A DNA stretch of 64,000 nt from the NCBI RefSeq assembly GCF_031456295.1, contig NZ_JAVDUJ010000001.1:1178001-1242000 (forward strand), given 5' to 3'. This document shows, piece after piece, positions 1 through 8,804 of this stretch (position 1 is the stretch's first letter; every line of letters starts with the position of its first letter). The stretch comes from Arcanobacterium_A hippocoleae. Lineage in GTDB: Bacteria > Actinomycetota > Actinomycetes > Actinomycetales > Actinomycetaceae. Below the pieces are notes generated by a model that did not search any database, was not told the DNA's origin, and was given only the letters and a program-made list of their open reading frames with translations. The translations under genes were made by a program, and so were the position numbers.

Positions 1-2033
1 TCACTGAGGCTGGTCTTTCTGCAATGGCATGTTATATCAATAAAGCACGCCAATCTAACCCCAATTCTCAATTCACCCTTCTTGGAGATAATATCGGCGC
101 TTCCCCTTTCACTTCAGGATCGCAAAATGATAACCCTACAATTGCCGCTCTCAATGAGATGAATGTGTTCGCATCCACGATCGGCAACCATGAATTCGAT
201 AAAGGAATTTCTGCTTTGAAAGATCGTTTCGAGGGGCGCAACGGGTTCACAAAAATCAAGTTCCCATATTTGGGTGCAAATGTGAAAGGCCTCGATCCTT
301 ACCTGCAGCCGTATCAGATTTGGACTTCCCCGTCAGGCGTGAAAGTAGCGTTCATTGGCGCAATCGAAGATGACGTGGCGACCAAGCTCGCACCAGGCAC
401 CGTCGATGAGCTCACCTTTGAAAAGCCAGCTCCGGTAATCAACAAGATCGCAGCAGAGCTAAAAACTAGTAAGCAAGCAGATATCGTGATCGCAATGTTT
501 GATAATGACGTAGAACGCTCCTACCCTTTGATGGGTGAGCATGTGGACGGCATTATGGGCGGAGATACGCACAAGCCATACTATTTCACACAAGTAAAGG
601 CGAGTGACGGCCACACCCTTTCAGCAACCGCTTCTGGCTCCTTCACTGACAATCTCTCGAATCTCCAATTCGTTTACGATCGGCAAAGCGGTAAAGTGGT
701 TTCTTCAAAGGCAATTCAGATTTCAGCCGACACGGTAGCTGCATGCGGTACCGATCCAAAAGTTGAAGCAATTGTCTCCGCCGCCACCAAGAAAGCAGAA
801 GCAAAGAAATCCGAAGTAGTAGCAAGAAATTTTGCAAACTTCTACCGTGGTGTGCAGGCTCAGGGCGAAAACCGCGGCACCGAATCCACTCTTGGCGGCT
901 TGATTGCCGATTCAATGAAGCACTCCTTCAAACAGCTTGACGGCAAGCCGATCGATATTGGCATTATCAATGCCGGTGGGATTCGCGCTGACCTCACTCC
1001 GCAAGATGGCAATCTCACCGTCGGCGACATTTTCGCAACCCAGCCTTTCTCCAACGAAGTAGGTTATGTGAAGATGACGGGCGCACAGTTCAAGACTCTG
1101 CTTGAACAGCAGTGGAAGAAGTTAGGTAAGAACTCTTCACGCCCGATGCTGAAGCTCGGACTCTCTGCGAACGTAAAGTACACTTTCGACCCAGCAAAGC
1201 CGATGGGCGAGCGGATCACATCGATTTTGATCGACGGAAAGCAAATTGACCCAGCGAAAGTTTACTCGGTAGGTTCAGTCACCTTCCTCCTCGCAGGCGG
1301 CGACTCCTTTGACATCTTGAAAGATCCGGCAATCGCAAAGACGCTTACCCCGATTGCAGAAAACCTTGATCGTGATTCGTTCCAGAAATATCTTGCAGCT
1401 AATCCTCAGGTGCAGCCACGCTCAGCAGTTTCTTCTGTAGGCGTTACTTTGAATCATAAGATTGACGGGTTGAATGTGACGGCAAGCGTCGATTTGCGCG
1501 GTCTTTCTTTCTCTCACGAAAGCGAAGCACAAACCAAGAAAGTTACCGTAAAGCTCGGTACCGCAAGTGCAACCGCAGATGTAAACAATACGCTTGAAGA
1601 TGCAAACGCAGCAAAAGAAAAAGCAATCGTTACAGCCGACGGCGTAGGATACTTGAATAAGCCGATAGAGCTGACAACCACAGCAAAATGTGCTGCCAAT
1701 GCAAAATCAGTATTTATTCCGCTAACGGTTTTGAACGAGAAGGGTGTCGAGCTTGTTTCGGCAGCTGCCGGGATTGGGGTACACGTACCTTGCCCACATG
1801 CAGCAGCAAAACCAGGTACCAGCTCAGGTAATGCAAATATTGTTGGAATTACGAACAACGCTGGTGCTACCAGCGCTGTAGTTGATGCCAATGCCAATAA
1901 TGGGCAAGCAAAAGCCACAAATCCACGGTTAGCAAAGACTGGTAGCGAAGCTGCTGGTCTGCTTGCGCTTGCGTTACTCGCAGGGATCCTCGGCCTTGCA
2001 GGTGTTGCTGCGGCTCGCCGGAAAAACGCCTAA
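1..2033 (+). CDS. Cell-wall-anchored 5'-nucleotidase / metallophosphoesterase (5'-truncated by window edge)
   Basis: Surface enzyme that should hydrolyse extracellular nucleotides to nucleosides and phosphate. The frame is open to the left edge (the codon at nucleotide 3 is already in frame), so the N-terminus with the signal peptide and first metal ligands lies outside. Visible metallophosphoesterase motifs are GDNIGASPF (about nt 81-107), GNHEFD (about nt 183-200) and MGGDTHK, where the family usually has GGHTH. The C-terminal 5'-nucleotidase domain follows with NAGGIRADL (about nt 970) and GDIFATQPF. The protein ends with LAKTG (nt 1929-1943), a hydrophobic stretch and RRKNA, a sortase sorting signal of the LAxTG kind. 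An Ala/Asn-rich linker precedes the sorting signal. It has its own terminator downstream. Family assignment is secure; nucleotide specificity is inferred. Confidence 0.9.
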   Translation, partial: TEAGLSAMACYINKARQSNPNSQFTLLGDNIGASPFTSGSQNDNPTIAALNEMNVFASTIGNHEFDKGISALKDRFEGRNGFTKIKFPYLGANVKGLDPYLQPYQIWTSPSGVKVAFIGAIEDDVATKLAPGTVDELTFEKPAPVINKIAAELKTSKQADIVIAMFDNDVERSYPLMGEHVDGIMGGDTHKPYYFTQVKASDGHTLSATASGSFTDNLSNLQFVYDRQSGKVVSSKAIQISADTVAACGTDPKVEAIVSAATKKAEAKKSEVVARNFANFYRGVQAQGENRGTESTLGGLIADSMKHSFKQLDGKPIDIGIINAGGIRADLTPQDGNLTVGDIFATQPFSNEVGYVKMTGAQFKTLLEQQWKKLGKNSSRPMLKLGLSANVKYTFDPAKPMGERITSILIDGKQIDPAKVYSVGSVTFLLAGGDSFDILKDPAIAKTLTPIAENLDRDSFQKYLAANPQVQPRSAVSSVGVTLNHKIDGLNVTASVDLRGLSFSHESEAQTKKVTVKLGTASATADVNNTLEDANAAKEKAIVTADGVGYLNKPIELTTTAKCAANAKSVFIPLTVLNEKGVELVSAAAGIGVHVPCPHAAAKPGTSSGNANIVGITNNAGATSAVVDANANNGQAKATNPRLAKTGSEAAGLLALALLAGILGLAGVAAARRKNA

Positions 2034-2179
2034 TACACAAATCAGCAATGCTGCAAGCAGGATTTCGGATAAGATCTTTCACGATCAGGATCAATCTGCT
2101 TGTTCGAACTAGTCGGTTTTCTCCATCGACTGGCAGCGAACTGTGAGCAGCGGCTTGATGTGTAAAACAATTTAATCCA

Positions 2180-2227
2180 GATTGCCTCGTAGTTGCGAAT
2201 CTCTTCCAGCTGCGAGGCAATCATTTT
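2180..2227 (+). terminator. Rho-independent terminator of the 5'-nucleotidase gene
   Basis: The arms at 2180-2195 and 2207-2222 are 16 bp long and complementary except for two G-U pairs. They enclose an 11-nt loop and are followed by ATTTTCC. The structure lies about 147 nt after the nucleotidase stop codon. Confidence 0.75.
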
Positions 2228-2390
2228 CCAGCAAATTGCATAAAAGCGGAAGCATGAATCAGCGCTGCGCTGCAAGATTCATCGGTTACGCATCGAAACA
2301 AGCAGAAATACGCACGAATCTGGGAAAGTTTACCGAAAATTATGCATTTAGCCTCTAGCGCTATTCGCACTACTCTGAAAGAATAGTGGC
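2223..2390. other. Upstream region of ldh, no gene seen
   Basis: The 357-bp gap between the nucleotidase and ldh holds the terminator described above and then about 165 bp that should carry the ldh promoter. I found no convincing -35/-10 pair, and the ribosome-binding site before the ldh ATG is weak (GAAAGAAT, about 10 nt upstream). Confidence 0.4.
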
Positions 2391-3329
2391 ATGAATGAAA
2401 AAACATCCCGTAAGTTAACTGTTGTTGGTGCTGGCTCTGTAGGTACTGCCACCGCCTATGCCGCGCTGATTCGTGGATCAGCTTCAACCGTGAGTTTATA
2501 CGATATCAATGCGCAGAAAGTCGATGCTGAAGTACTTGATTTAGCACATGGATCACAGTTCATGCTCGCGTCAAAAGTGATGGGCGGAGCAGATCTCGCC
2601 GTCACAGAAAATTCGGACGTGATCATCATTACGGCTGGTGCTAAGCAAAATCCAGGGCAAACCCGGCTTGCTCTGGCCGCGAAGAATGTGTCTATTTTAG
2701 AAAGCATGCTTCCACAGCTTGCCGAGCGTTCACCGAACGCAGTATTCGTTCTCGTCACTAATCCAGTGGATGTACTTACCTACGTGGCTACAAAAATTCT
2801 TGCTCTTCCGCAAGGTCGGATTTTTGGCTCGGGCACAGTTCTTGATTCATCGCGTTTGCGTTGGCTGATTGGTCAGCATACTGGCGTGTCGCCGCGTTCA
2901 GTACATGCAATGATCGTAGGCGAACACGGCGATTCCGAGTTTGCCTTGTGGTCTTCCGCCACAGTCGGGCAAGTGCCAATCCGCGAATGGCACGATGAAG
3001 ACGGCACGCTTGCTTTCCCGGAAGAAAAGCTTGTCTCGATCGAACAAGAAGTAATCAATGCAGCATACCGGATCATTGAAGGTAAAGGGGCCACGAATTA
3101 CGCGATCGGCGTCTCTTCTGCGCGGATCGTGGAAGCAATTTTAGGTAACCATAATGCGGTACTGCCAGTTACTTCTGTGGCTGACGGTGTATCAATATCA
3201 GTCCCATCGCTTGTAGGGCGCAATGGCGTTACCCGGCGACTCGATGTCGCTTTCGACACCGCAGAACAAATCAGGCTCGATAAGTCGATCGCTACTTTGC
3301 AAGAATCGATCAAGTCTGTGGGGTACTGA
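2391..3329 (+). CDS. ldh: L-lactate dehydrogenase
   Basis: Cytosolic enzyme that reduces pyruvate to L-lactate with NADH, regenerating NAD+ during fermentation. The protein has 312 residues, normal for the family. The Rossmann glycine motif GAGSVGTATA is at residues 14-23. The substrate-loop sequence AGAKQNPGQTR carries the glutamine typical of lactate rather than malate dehydrogenases. NPVDVLTYV and the catalytic histidine in GEHGDSE (His179) are present. It stands alone between two terminators, so it is probably monocistronic. Confidence 0.95.
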   Translation: MNEKTSRKLTVVGAGSVGTATAYAALIRGSASTVSLYDINAQKVDAEVLDLAHGSQFMLASKVMGGADLAVTENSDVIIITAGAKQNPGQTRLALAAKNVSILESMLPQLAERSPNAVFVLVTNPVDVLTYVATKILALPQGRIFGSGTVLDSSRLRWLIGQHTGVSPRSVHAMIVGEHGDSEFALWSSATVGQVPIREWHDEDGTLAFPEEKLVSIEQEVINAAYRIIEGKGATNYAIGVSSARIVEAILGNHNAVLPVTSVADGVSISVPSLVGRNGVTRRLDVAFDTAEQIRLDKSIATLQESIKSVGY

Positions 3330-3402
3330 ATTATTTGATGCAAAAAATTCAACCGAAGTAGGATTTTCAAATCCGATTCGATTTACAGCATAAAATTTTC
3401 TG

Positions 3403-3450
3403 AAACGTGTAAATGCCAGGTGACATGCCTAGCATTTACACGTTTTACTT
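3403..3450 (+). terminator. Terminator of ldh
   Basis: Perfect 14-bp inverted repeat AAACGTGTAAATGC at 3403-3416 and its complement at 3432-3445, extendable by AGG/CCT inside, followed by a T-rich tail. It lies about 75 nt after the ldh stop. The left side is also fairly AT-rich. Confidence 0.85.
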
Positions 3451-3596
3451 TCCTGGCAATAAGCCGAGGGGTCGCACAAGGCTAATTTCCAAGAGATCGT
3501 AAACAAAGTAAAATCGCCGAATACACAAGGCAACGAGGAACTTAACGCATAAGAAAACTGTTGCAGTAAGACAATGCCAAAACTTAACATGAAAGT

Positions 3597-4223
3597 GTGA
3601 AAATTAAAAATAATATCGCAACCGGAGCAGCGATTGCACTCGCATTACTCCTCGCCGCGTGTGGCGGTGCACCCGCAACAGAAAGCACTGGCGAAACAGA
3701 AACCTCCACGCAATCTACTCAACGCGATTCTGCGGAAACTGCGAAAGAAAGCACTGACGAAGCTACTGCCAGATCTACCGAACCAACTGGCAAAGAAACA
3801 GCGAAATCGAGTACGGAATCGGGCGAAGCTAATTTCCACGTCACTTTCGGAGAAACAATCAAGTGGCGAAATGGTCATGAAGTGACCGTCAAGGCGCCTG
3901 AACCTTACCCTTTGGGCGCAGCATATAAAGATTCGTATACTGGTGTGCCTGTGGTGGTTGAGATCATCCACAAGAATGGCTCTGACAAACCTTACTATGC
4001 CTTAATGCCGTCAGTGTTTATGACTTCCGGCGGGCAGAAAGCCGAAGAAATAATGATCGGTGGCGTCACGTTTGAAATTGACAATATCACTACCAAAGAC
4101 ATTCAACCTGGAGAAACGCTTACCCGCCGAATGGCTTTTGCGGCAGTAGACCCTGCCGATATTAAACTTTCGTACGATATCAATTTGGGAACGGATACCG
4201 GCTACTTTCAGACTGCAAAGTAA
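3597..4223 (+). CDS. Small lipoprotein of unknown function
   Basis: 208 residues from a GTG start at 3597; no in-frame ATG gives a better signal peptide. The N-terminus is a lipoprotein signal with lipobox LLAAC, lipidated cysteine at about residue 22. A linker of about 45 residues rich in Thr, Ser, Glu and Lys follows. The compact C-terminal domain (about residues 75-208) starts with FHVTFGETIKWRNG, and its pattern of alternating strands resembles the immunoglobulin-like DUF4352 class of actinobacterial lipoproteins. That resemblance is from the look of the sequence only. Membrane-anchored, extracytoplasmic; function unknown. The start lacks a clear ribosome-binding site. Confidence 0.75.
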   Translation: MKIKNNIATGAAIALALLLAACGGAPATESTGETETSTQSTQRDSAETAKESTDEATARSTEPTGKETAKSSTESGEANFHVTFGETIKWRNGHEVTVKAPEPYPLGAAYKDSYTGVPVVVEIIHKNGSDKPYYALMPSVFMTSGGQKAEEIMIGGVTFEIDNITTKDIQPGETLTRRMAFAAVDPADIKLSYDINLGTDTGYFQTAK

Positions 4224-4309
4224 CAGATTTGCCGTCAGCACGGCTCTGATCCGGGATAATAAATTCAATCAGCACAGCTTTTGTTTCCCGAAAATAATCG
4301 ATTTTCAAA

Positions 4310-4362
4310 TGTCGGGGTGTGGTTCATATCTGCGCAATATGAACCACACCCCGACATCTTTT
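4310..4362. terminator. Bidirectional terminator between the lipoprotein gene and glxR
   Basis: A perfect 20-bp inverted repeat at 4310-4329 and 4337-4356 with a 7-nt loop. TCTTTT follows on the plus strand, and the minus side reads into TTTGAAAATC. The converging genes on either side support a shared terminator. Confidence 0.9.
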
Positions 4363-4368
4363 ACAAAA

Positions 4369-5046
4369 TCAGTGCGCCCGACGCTGGAGCCGTGCCACCT
4401 GAATCAGCAGCACTGCGCGCCCTTCAAGGCGAATCCAGCCGCGAGACGTGAAATCAGCCAACGACTTATTCACTGTTTCACGTGAAGCACCCACGAGATG
4501 CGCCAGCTCTTCCTGGGTTAAATCGTGTGCCACATAAATGCCTTCAGGCGTGCGCTCGCCAAAGCGCTCAGCCAAATCAAGCAAAGCCTTCGCTACACGC
4601 CCTGGCACATCTGAGAACACCAAATCAGCCATCTGCTGATTTGTGTTCCGCAGACGATACGCTAACTGACGCAGCATTGAAATTGCCAACTTTGGATGAT
4701 TCTCGATGTATTCACGCATTTCCGCGTGCGAAAGCGTATACAGTTTTGTCGGAGCAATCGCCGTAACGGTTGAAGATCGCGGTTCTAAATCGAAAAGTGA
4801 AAGCTCGCCAATAATTTCGCCCGGGCCAAGCACAGCAATCAGATTCTCACGGCCATCATCTGCCGTGTGGGAAAGCTTCACTTTTCCTTCCACCACAAGA
4901 TACAAACGGTCACCAGAATCACCCTCCTGGAACAGTGATTCGCCTCGCTTAAGTGAGGTCACGTCCATCAATACCGCGAGCGCTGCGCGGTCTTCATCCG
5001 TCAAACCCTTGAAAAGTTCAACATTTGCGAGCACATTGGAATCCAT
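4369..5046 (-). CDS. glxR: CRP/FNR-family global regulator, GlxR-like
   Basis: 225-residue cAMP-type transcription regulator. The start is the ATG at 5046 (protein begins MDSNVLANVELF), preceded by GAAAGGA; a longer upstream frame has no support. The N-terminal cyclic-nucleotide-binding barrel contains GDRLYLVVEGKVKLS and the phosphate-binding cassette GELSLFDLEPRSSTV. The C-terminal winged helix has the recognition segment LTQEELAHLVGASRETVNK. The sequence follows corynebacterial GlxR closely, including VPGRVAKALLDLA. Divergent nth is the usual actinobacterial neighbour. In relatives this protein controls carbon metabolism and many other genes; the regulon here is inferred. A near-palindrome just upstream (5081-5095) could allow autoregulation. 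Confidence 0.92.
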   Translation of the reverse strand: MDSNVLANVELFKGLTDEDRAALAVLMDVTSLKRGESLFQEGDSGDRLYLVVEGKVKLSHTADDGRENLIAVLGPGEIIGELSLFDLEPRSSTVTAIAPTKLYTLSHAEMREYIENHPKLAISMLRQLAYRLRNTNQQMADLVFSDVPGRVAKALLDLAERFGERTPEGIYVAHDLTQEELAHLVGASRETVNKSLADFTSRGWIRLEGRAVLLIQVARLQRRAH

Positions 5047-5080
5047 CGGAATTCCTTTCTTCCTAATATAACTACCTACT

Positions 5081-5095
5081 TGTGCAAGGTTCACA
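5081..5095. promoter_or_regulatory. CRP-like half-site pair upstream of glxR
   Basis: TGTGCAAGGTTCACA has the TGTG...CACA half-sites of a CRP/GlxR operator, but the gap between them is 7 rather than the usual 8 bases. It lies 35 nt upstream of the glxR start. Its position fits autoregulation; the spacing argues against it. Confidence 0.3.
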
Positions 5096-5382
5096 CGATT
5101 ACTCGACCCGCGCCACGCTTTCTGGCACGAAATCATTACTTGAATTTCCGTGCACTGTTGTGCTTGAGGTCATATCGATTTCAATTCTGCCACGTTGCGG
5201 CGCATTTGGCACGTGGATTGCACGGTATTTCGCGAAACTTACTGCAAATTCGATTCATTCAAGAAAATTTCAGGCGCTGTACAATGATTTCAACTGTTCT
5301 TTCATCCACACACTAAGCGAAAACGCTAAAGCCATTAGCGCTTCAACGAGTCCTTGATTTTTTAGCATTTGGAAGGATTTTT
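5096..5382. other. glxR-nth divergent intergenic region
   Basis: Of the 336 bp between glxR and nth, this part should hold both promoters. A TACAAT at about 5280 could be a -10 element for nth, without a good -35. A 6-bp inverted repeat CGCTAA/TTAGCG at about 5322-5339 followed by TGATTTTTTAG could form a leader hairpin. No coding sequence is apparent. Confidence 0.35.
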
Positions 5383-6063
5383 ATGCCGCATAAATCGCAG
5401 CTTCCATCCCGTCCGCGCTCGCTTCAGGCACGTCGCGCTCAAGCCAAAATCCTTACCGATCGTCTCGCTCAAATCTATCCTGATGCGAAATGCGCACTTA
5501 TCCATCGAAATGCTTTTGAGCTGCTCGTAGCGACCGTGCTCTCTGCGCAAACCACCGACGAACGCGTAAACTCGGTCACTCCGCTACTGTTCAGCGAATT
5601 TCCGACTCCGCAGGCAATGGCTGGCGCAGATTTTGCCGAGCTGGAAAAAATTCTCCGGCCACTCGGATTTTATCGCACGAAAGCGAAGTCGGTGAAAGCA
5701 CTCTCAATATCTCTTCTGGAAGATTTTTCTGGAGAAGTGCCGCGCACACTCGAAGAACTGATCACCTTGCGAGGTGTCGGGCGAAAAACTGCGAATGTAG
5801 TGCTCGGAAATATATTCGGAGTGCCGGGGATCACCGTTGATACACATGTTGGCCGGACGGCGCGGCGTTGGGCTTGGACTCGTGAAACTGATCCAGTGAA
5901 AGCCGAAATGGAATTGAATAAACTTTTACCTGCAGAGATCTGGACCGTCACTTGCCATCGAATTATTGCACACGGACGGGCAATCTGCCATTCGCGTGCA
6001 CCTGAGTGTACCCGCTGCCCGATGGCAGATATTTGCCCGTCCTACGAAATTCTTGGTATTTAG
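5383..6063 (+). CDS. nth: Endonuclease III
   Basis: Base-excision repair DNA glycosylase/AP lyase for oxidised pyrimidines. The protein has 226 residues. The helix-hairpin-helix LRGVGRKTANVVLG contains the catalytic lysine (Lys135), and VDTHVGR supplies the catalytic aspartate (Asp153). The iron-sulphur cluster ligands are Cys202, Cys209, Cys212 and Cys218 in the canonical C-x6-C-x2-C-x5-C spacing. The ATG is preceded by GGAAGGA. Divergent from glxR, as in many actinobacteria. Confidence 0.96.
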   Translation: MPHKSQLPSRPRSLQARRAQAKILTDRLAQIYPDAKCALIHRNAFELLVATVLSAQTTDERVNSVTPLLFSEFPTPQAMAGADFAELEKILRPLGFYRTKAKSVKALSISLLEDFSGEVPRTLEELITLRGVGRKTANVVLGNIFGVPGITVDTHVGRTARRWAWTRETDPVKAEMELNKLLPAEIWTVTCHRIIAHGRAICHSRAPECTRCPMADICPSYEILGI

Positions 6064-6129
6064 TTTTCGTTATTGTGCTGTTTCACTCCTGCGGCTTGCA
6101 CGCTTACGGGAGAAAATTTTCAGCTTTCC

Positions 6130-7398
6130 TCACTCGTCAAGCCCGAGTGCCTTGCGGCGCTCATAAATCGTGGCCCGCTCAGCTCCTGAACGCCGTGCAA
6201 AATGTGCCGTCAGCCCGGAGGCAAGCAATACTAAACCGAAGATCGCGATCCGCCCCGAGCCAAAGTCGAGATCCAAATGATGCACCACATTCGCAGTGAA
6301 CGCATTGAAATCACCGATTGCTTGATCTAAATCAGTGAACCAGGATTTTACGGTATTTGGCACGATCAAAGCTGCCATGCCTCCTACCGTCAGGATGAAG
6401 CCGAAAATCTGGGCACCAAGCGAAGATGCCCGTGCAAGCAAAATCAACAGCAGCATCCCCACCAAGCCGCCAAATAATTCCAGAATTGCAGCGAAGGAAA
6501 CCACGCCGGTATCCCACGGATTATTTTCCACTAAATTCAGGCGAACAGAAGCGTCAGAAAGCAAATACCAAGTTATTGGAATCAAAAGCAAAGTGAGGAA
6601 GAAGATCCCCACATGCGTCCAAGCACGACCGCCTGGTGCTTCAAGATCAATATCTTCATCGTTGAGATATGCTGACGGACCTTGCTCCCAACGGGCACGC
6701 CGCTGCGCATCATCATCGGCAGAGATCCCCGGATGCATAAACCCGCCAAGTGAAGTTGGCTGTGTGGAAACCGCCGGGGCAGCTTGCGGGGCAGTTGCGT
6801 CTACCGCTCCGAGCGCACCCGCAGCTGCAACTGCAGGGGCTCCGCTTGCTCCGATACCAATATTTTCTGCTGATCCGCTTGCTACGAAACCTGGCACAAA
6901 TTCATCTTGTGTTGCATCATAGCGAGCTTCATCCGCTGAATGCGCGGAGAGCACATCGCCCAATCCAGCATTAGCTCGCTGTTCAGCAGGCAAGGTATTA
7001 AAGCCTTCGCCGAAGCTGAAATCATTGTGGGATGACGGCGAGTTTGCACTGGTAGCTAGCTTTTCTGATGCCGCATTTTCCGTTACCGACGGCGCAACTG
7101 CCGCATTTTCCGTTAAAGCATTTGAATCTGCAGTGAAAGAATCGATCGTGTCTTCTTGTGCCGAAACCGGTTCATCCGTTTCGCCTGCAACTGCCGCGCT
7201 CTGGGCAGTAAAAACCTTATCCCAGGCAAGCGCTTCTGCATCGCCATACTCCAAAACTCCCGATTCTCCACGATCAAGCCCTGAAGTTTCGGAATTTTCA
7301 GCATGATCAGACACTTCTTCGATTGGCGCGAGCACTTCGTCATCATCTTCAAATGGACGACGATTTGCTGAATTATATGGATCAGTTGGTGTATGCAA
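6130..7398 (-). CDS. Membrane protein with long acidic N-terminal tail, unknown function
   Basis: 422 residues, not recognised. The first 240 or so residues are a low-complexity tail rich in Asp, Glu, Ala and Ser, then Ala/Pro/Gly-rich, with no signal peptide, so the tail is probably cytoplasmic. About four membrane segments follow: AWTHVGIFFLTLLLIPITWY, a second ending GMLLLILL, a third around GFILTVGGMAALIV and a last around IFGLVLLASGLTAHFA. A short basic C-terminus ends the protein. It converges with nth and is divergent from the Tad locus, with 240 bp between. Alternatives include an envelope scaffold or a divisome/secretion accessory; nothing in the sequence decides. Confidence 0.8.
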   Translation of the reverse strand: MHTPTDPYNSANRRPFEDDDEVLAPIEEVSDHAENSETSGLDRGESGVLEYGDAEALAWDKVFTAQSAAVAGETDEPVSAQEDTIDSFTADSNALTENAAVAPSVTENAASEKLATSANSPSSHNDFSFGEGFNTLPAEQRANAGLGDVLSAHSADEARYDATQDEFVPGFVASGSAENIGIGASGAPAVAAAGALGAVDATAPQAAPAVSTQPTSLGGFMHPGISADDDAQRRARWEQGPSAYLNDEDIDLEAPGGRAWTHVGIFFLTLLLIPITWYLLSDASVRLNLVENNPWDTGVVSFAAILELFGGLVGMLLLILLARASSLGAQIFGFILTVGGMAALIVPNTVKSWFTDLDQAIGDFNAFTANVVHHLDLDFGSGRIAIFGLVLLASGLTAHFARRSGAERATIYERRKALGLDE

Positions 7399-7638
7399 GG
7401 TACTCTCCTAAAGTTATTCCTGCACAAAACGCTACTTGATTCCGTCGCATGATTCTCGCTTTTCTTCGGCGTTTCGCACTTTTCATATTTACAAAAACCA
7501 CAGTTTGATCATTTCAGGTTCGCTTCGCCACACTTCATTTAATAAAATTCACCCTATTCGCACGTGGAAAACTATCGTCTTTCCACAATCAGATATTTTT
7601 GCAGTCGAGATTTGCGTGAGCTTGCAATACTCGCAACT

Positions 7639-8766
7639 ATGAACACATTTAATCCTCGATTCAACACACACGATTTGAAAAATCTCGCATCGGCAGCTTA
7701 TTACGGTACAAACCAGCAGATTTATCAAGAACTCAGCGAATTATCTGAACTGGTGGGGATCCAGATAATTTCACTTCCCAATCCCTCCGTCCACACAAGC
7801 GCATCGCACCGCTATCCCGAAAAATCACTCCTGCTTCCAGCAAAACAATCAGTAGCTGTGCTATCTTCTGCCGTCCTAAATTTCACTGATACTGATTGCG
7901 CTGAAGGACGCGTACGTGCAGCTTTCCATCAAGCTTTTGCACCTTATTTTGCTGACGGCAGTGTGGATCTCGATTTACGCGCTGATGCTGCTGAAATTTT
8001 GGAACTCATGGCGGCAGTTGGAGCAACGATCCGTGGGCAAGTATTGGGAGTGATCGGCGCGCAAGGAGGCATCGGCACAAGTACCACTTCCCTCTGGATC
8101 GCACGCGAGTTTGCGCGGCGAAATTACTCGGTCGCGCTAATCGATCTCGATCCCAACTCCCCCGGGATTGACCTGATTATTTCGCAGGTAAATACACCAG
8201 GAAAACGCTGGCGAGATATTCATGGTTCGGGGGCGATGCTCGCAAATCGGCTGACGCATTCACTCCCGAAATGGGAGGGTGTTCGTTTTCTTTCTGCAGA
8301 TTCCCGCGGCGGTGTGGAGCCTGACGCTGGAAGTGGAGAAAATGCAATATCGGCACTTTCGCAAGTACACGAATGGACGATTCTTGATTTACCAACATCC
8401 GTATTGCATCCCGCAAGTCCGACACATCAATGGCTGCCGTGGTGTGATGCGATTTTGCTTCTCAGCGGTGTGGATACTGTGAGTTTGGCGAATACACAAA
8501 CACGGATCTCCCAGCTTCCCCCTGAAACAAATTTTGCAATAGTCGCCGTCGGAGCAAACAATCGCGGGCATTTAGCCGATATCGCAAATCAGCTCGGATG
8601 CGGCGCGATCTTTGGTTTACGCCAGCAAAAGAGCCTTCGCGCCGATCGTGAGCATGGGTTGGCTCCTGGGGATAAACCGCGCAGCAGCACCAGCCGCGAT
8701 GTGCGCAAAATATGCGCAGCACTATTAGAAGCTGCCGAGATTAGCGAAGCAAATACCCAAATCTGA
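7639..8766 (+). CDS. TadZ/CpaE-like ATPase of the actinobacterial Tad locus
   Basis: 375 residues from the ATG at 7639; an in-frame ATG 75 nt upstream adds an unlikely N-terminus, and neither has a strong ribosome-binding site. The N-terminal part is receiver-like. The C-terminal P-loop domain has GAQGGIGTSTTS (about residues 143-154), a deviant Walker A in which the usual lysine is replaced, followed by VALIDLDPNSPGIDLI, the MinD/ParA-type Walker A' region. The family matches the CpaE-like proteins of the actinobacterial helicase/secretion neighbourhood, also called SsaA or septum-site proteins. It probably localises or regulates the Tad machine at the inner membrane. First gene of the plus-strand tad cluster. 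Confidence 0.85.
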   Translation: MNTFNPRFNTHDLKNLASAAYYGTNQQIYQELSELSELVGIQIISLPNPSVHTSASHRYPEKSLLLPAKQSVAVLSSAVLNFTDTDCAEGRVRAAFHQAFAPYFADGSVDLDLRADAAEILELMAAVGATIRGQVLGVIGAQGGIGTSTTSLWIAREFARRNYSVALIDLDPNSPGIDLIISQVNTPGKRWRDIHGSGAMLANRLTHSLPKWEGVRFLSADSRGGVEPDAGSGENAISALSQVHEWTILDLPTSVLHPASPTHQWLPWCDAILLLSGVDTVSLANTQTRISQLPPETNFAIVAVGANNRGHLADIANQLGCGAIFGLRQQKSLRADREHGLAPGDKPRSSTSRDVRKICAALLEAAEISEANTQI

Positions 8767-8804
8767 TTTTAGAAAAATCGCACTAACCAAAGAATGGGAT
8801 CACG

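Noticed and set aside
8047..8110. TadZ-like gene as a pseudogene because the Walker A lysine is missing
   Set aside because: Deviant P-loops are common in the actinobacterial CpaE-like family, the frame is intact and the following LIDLDPNSPG segment is well preserved.
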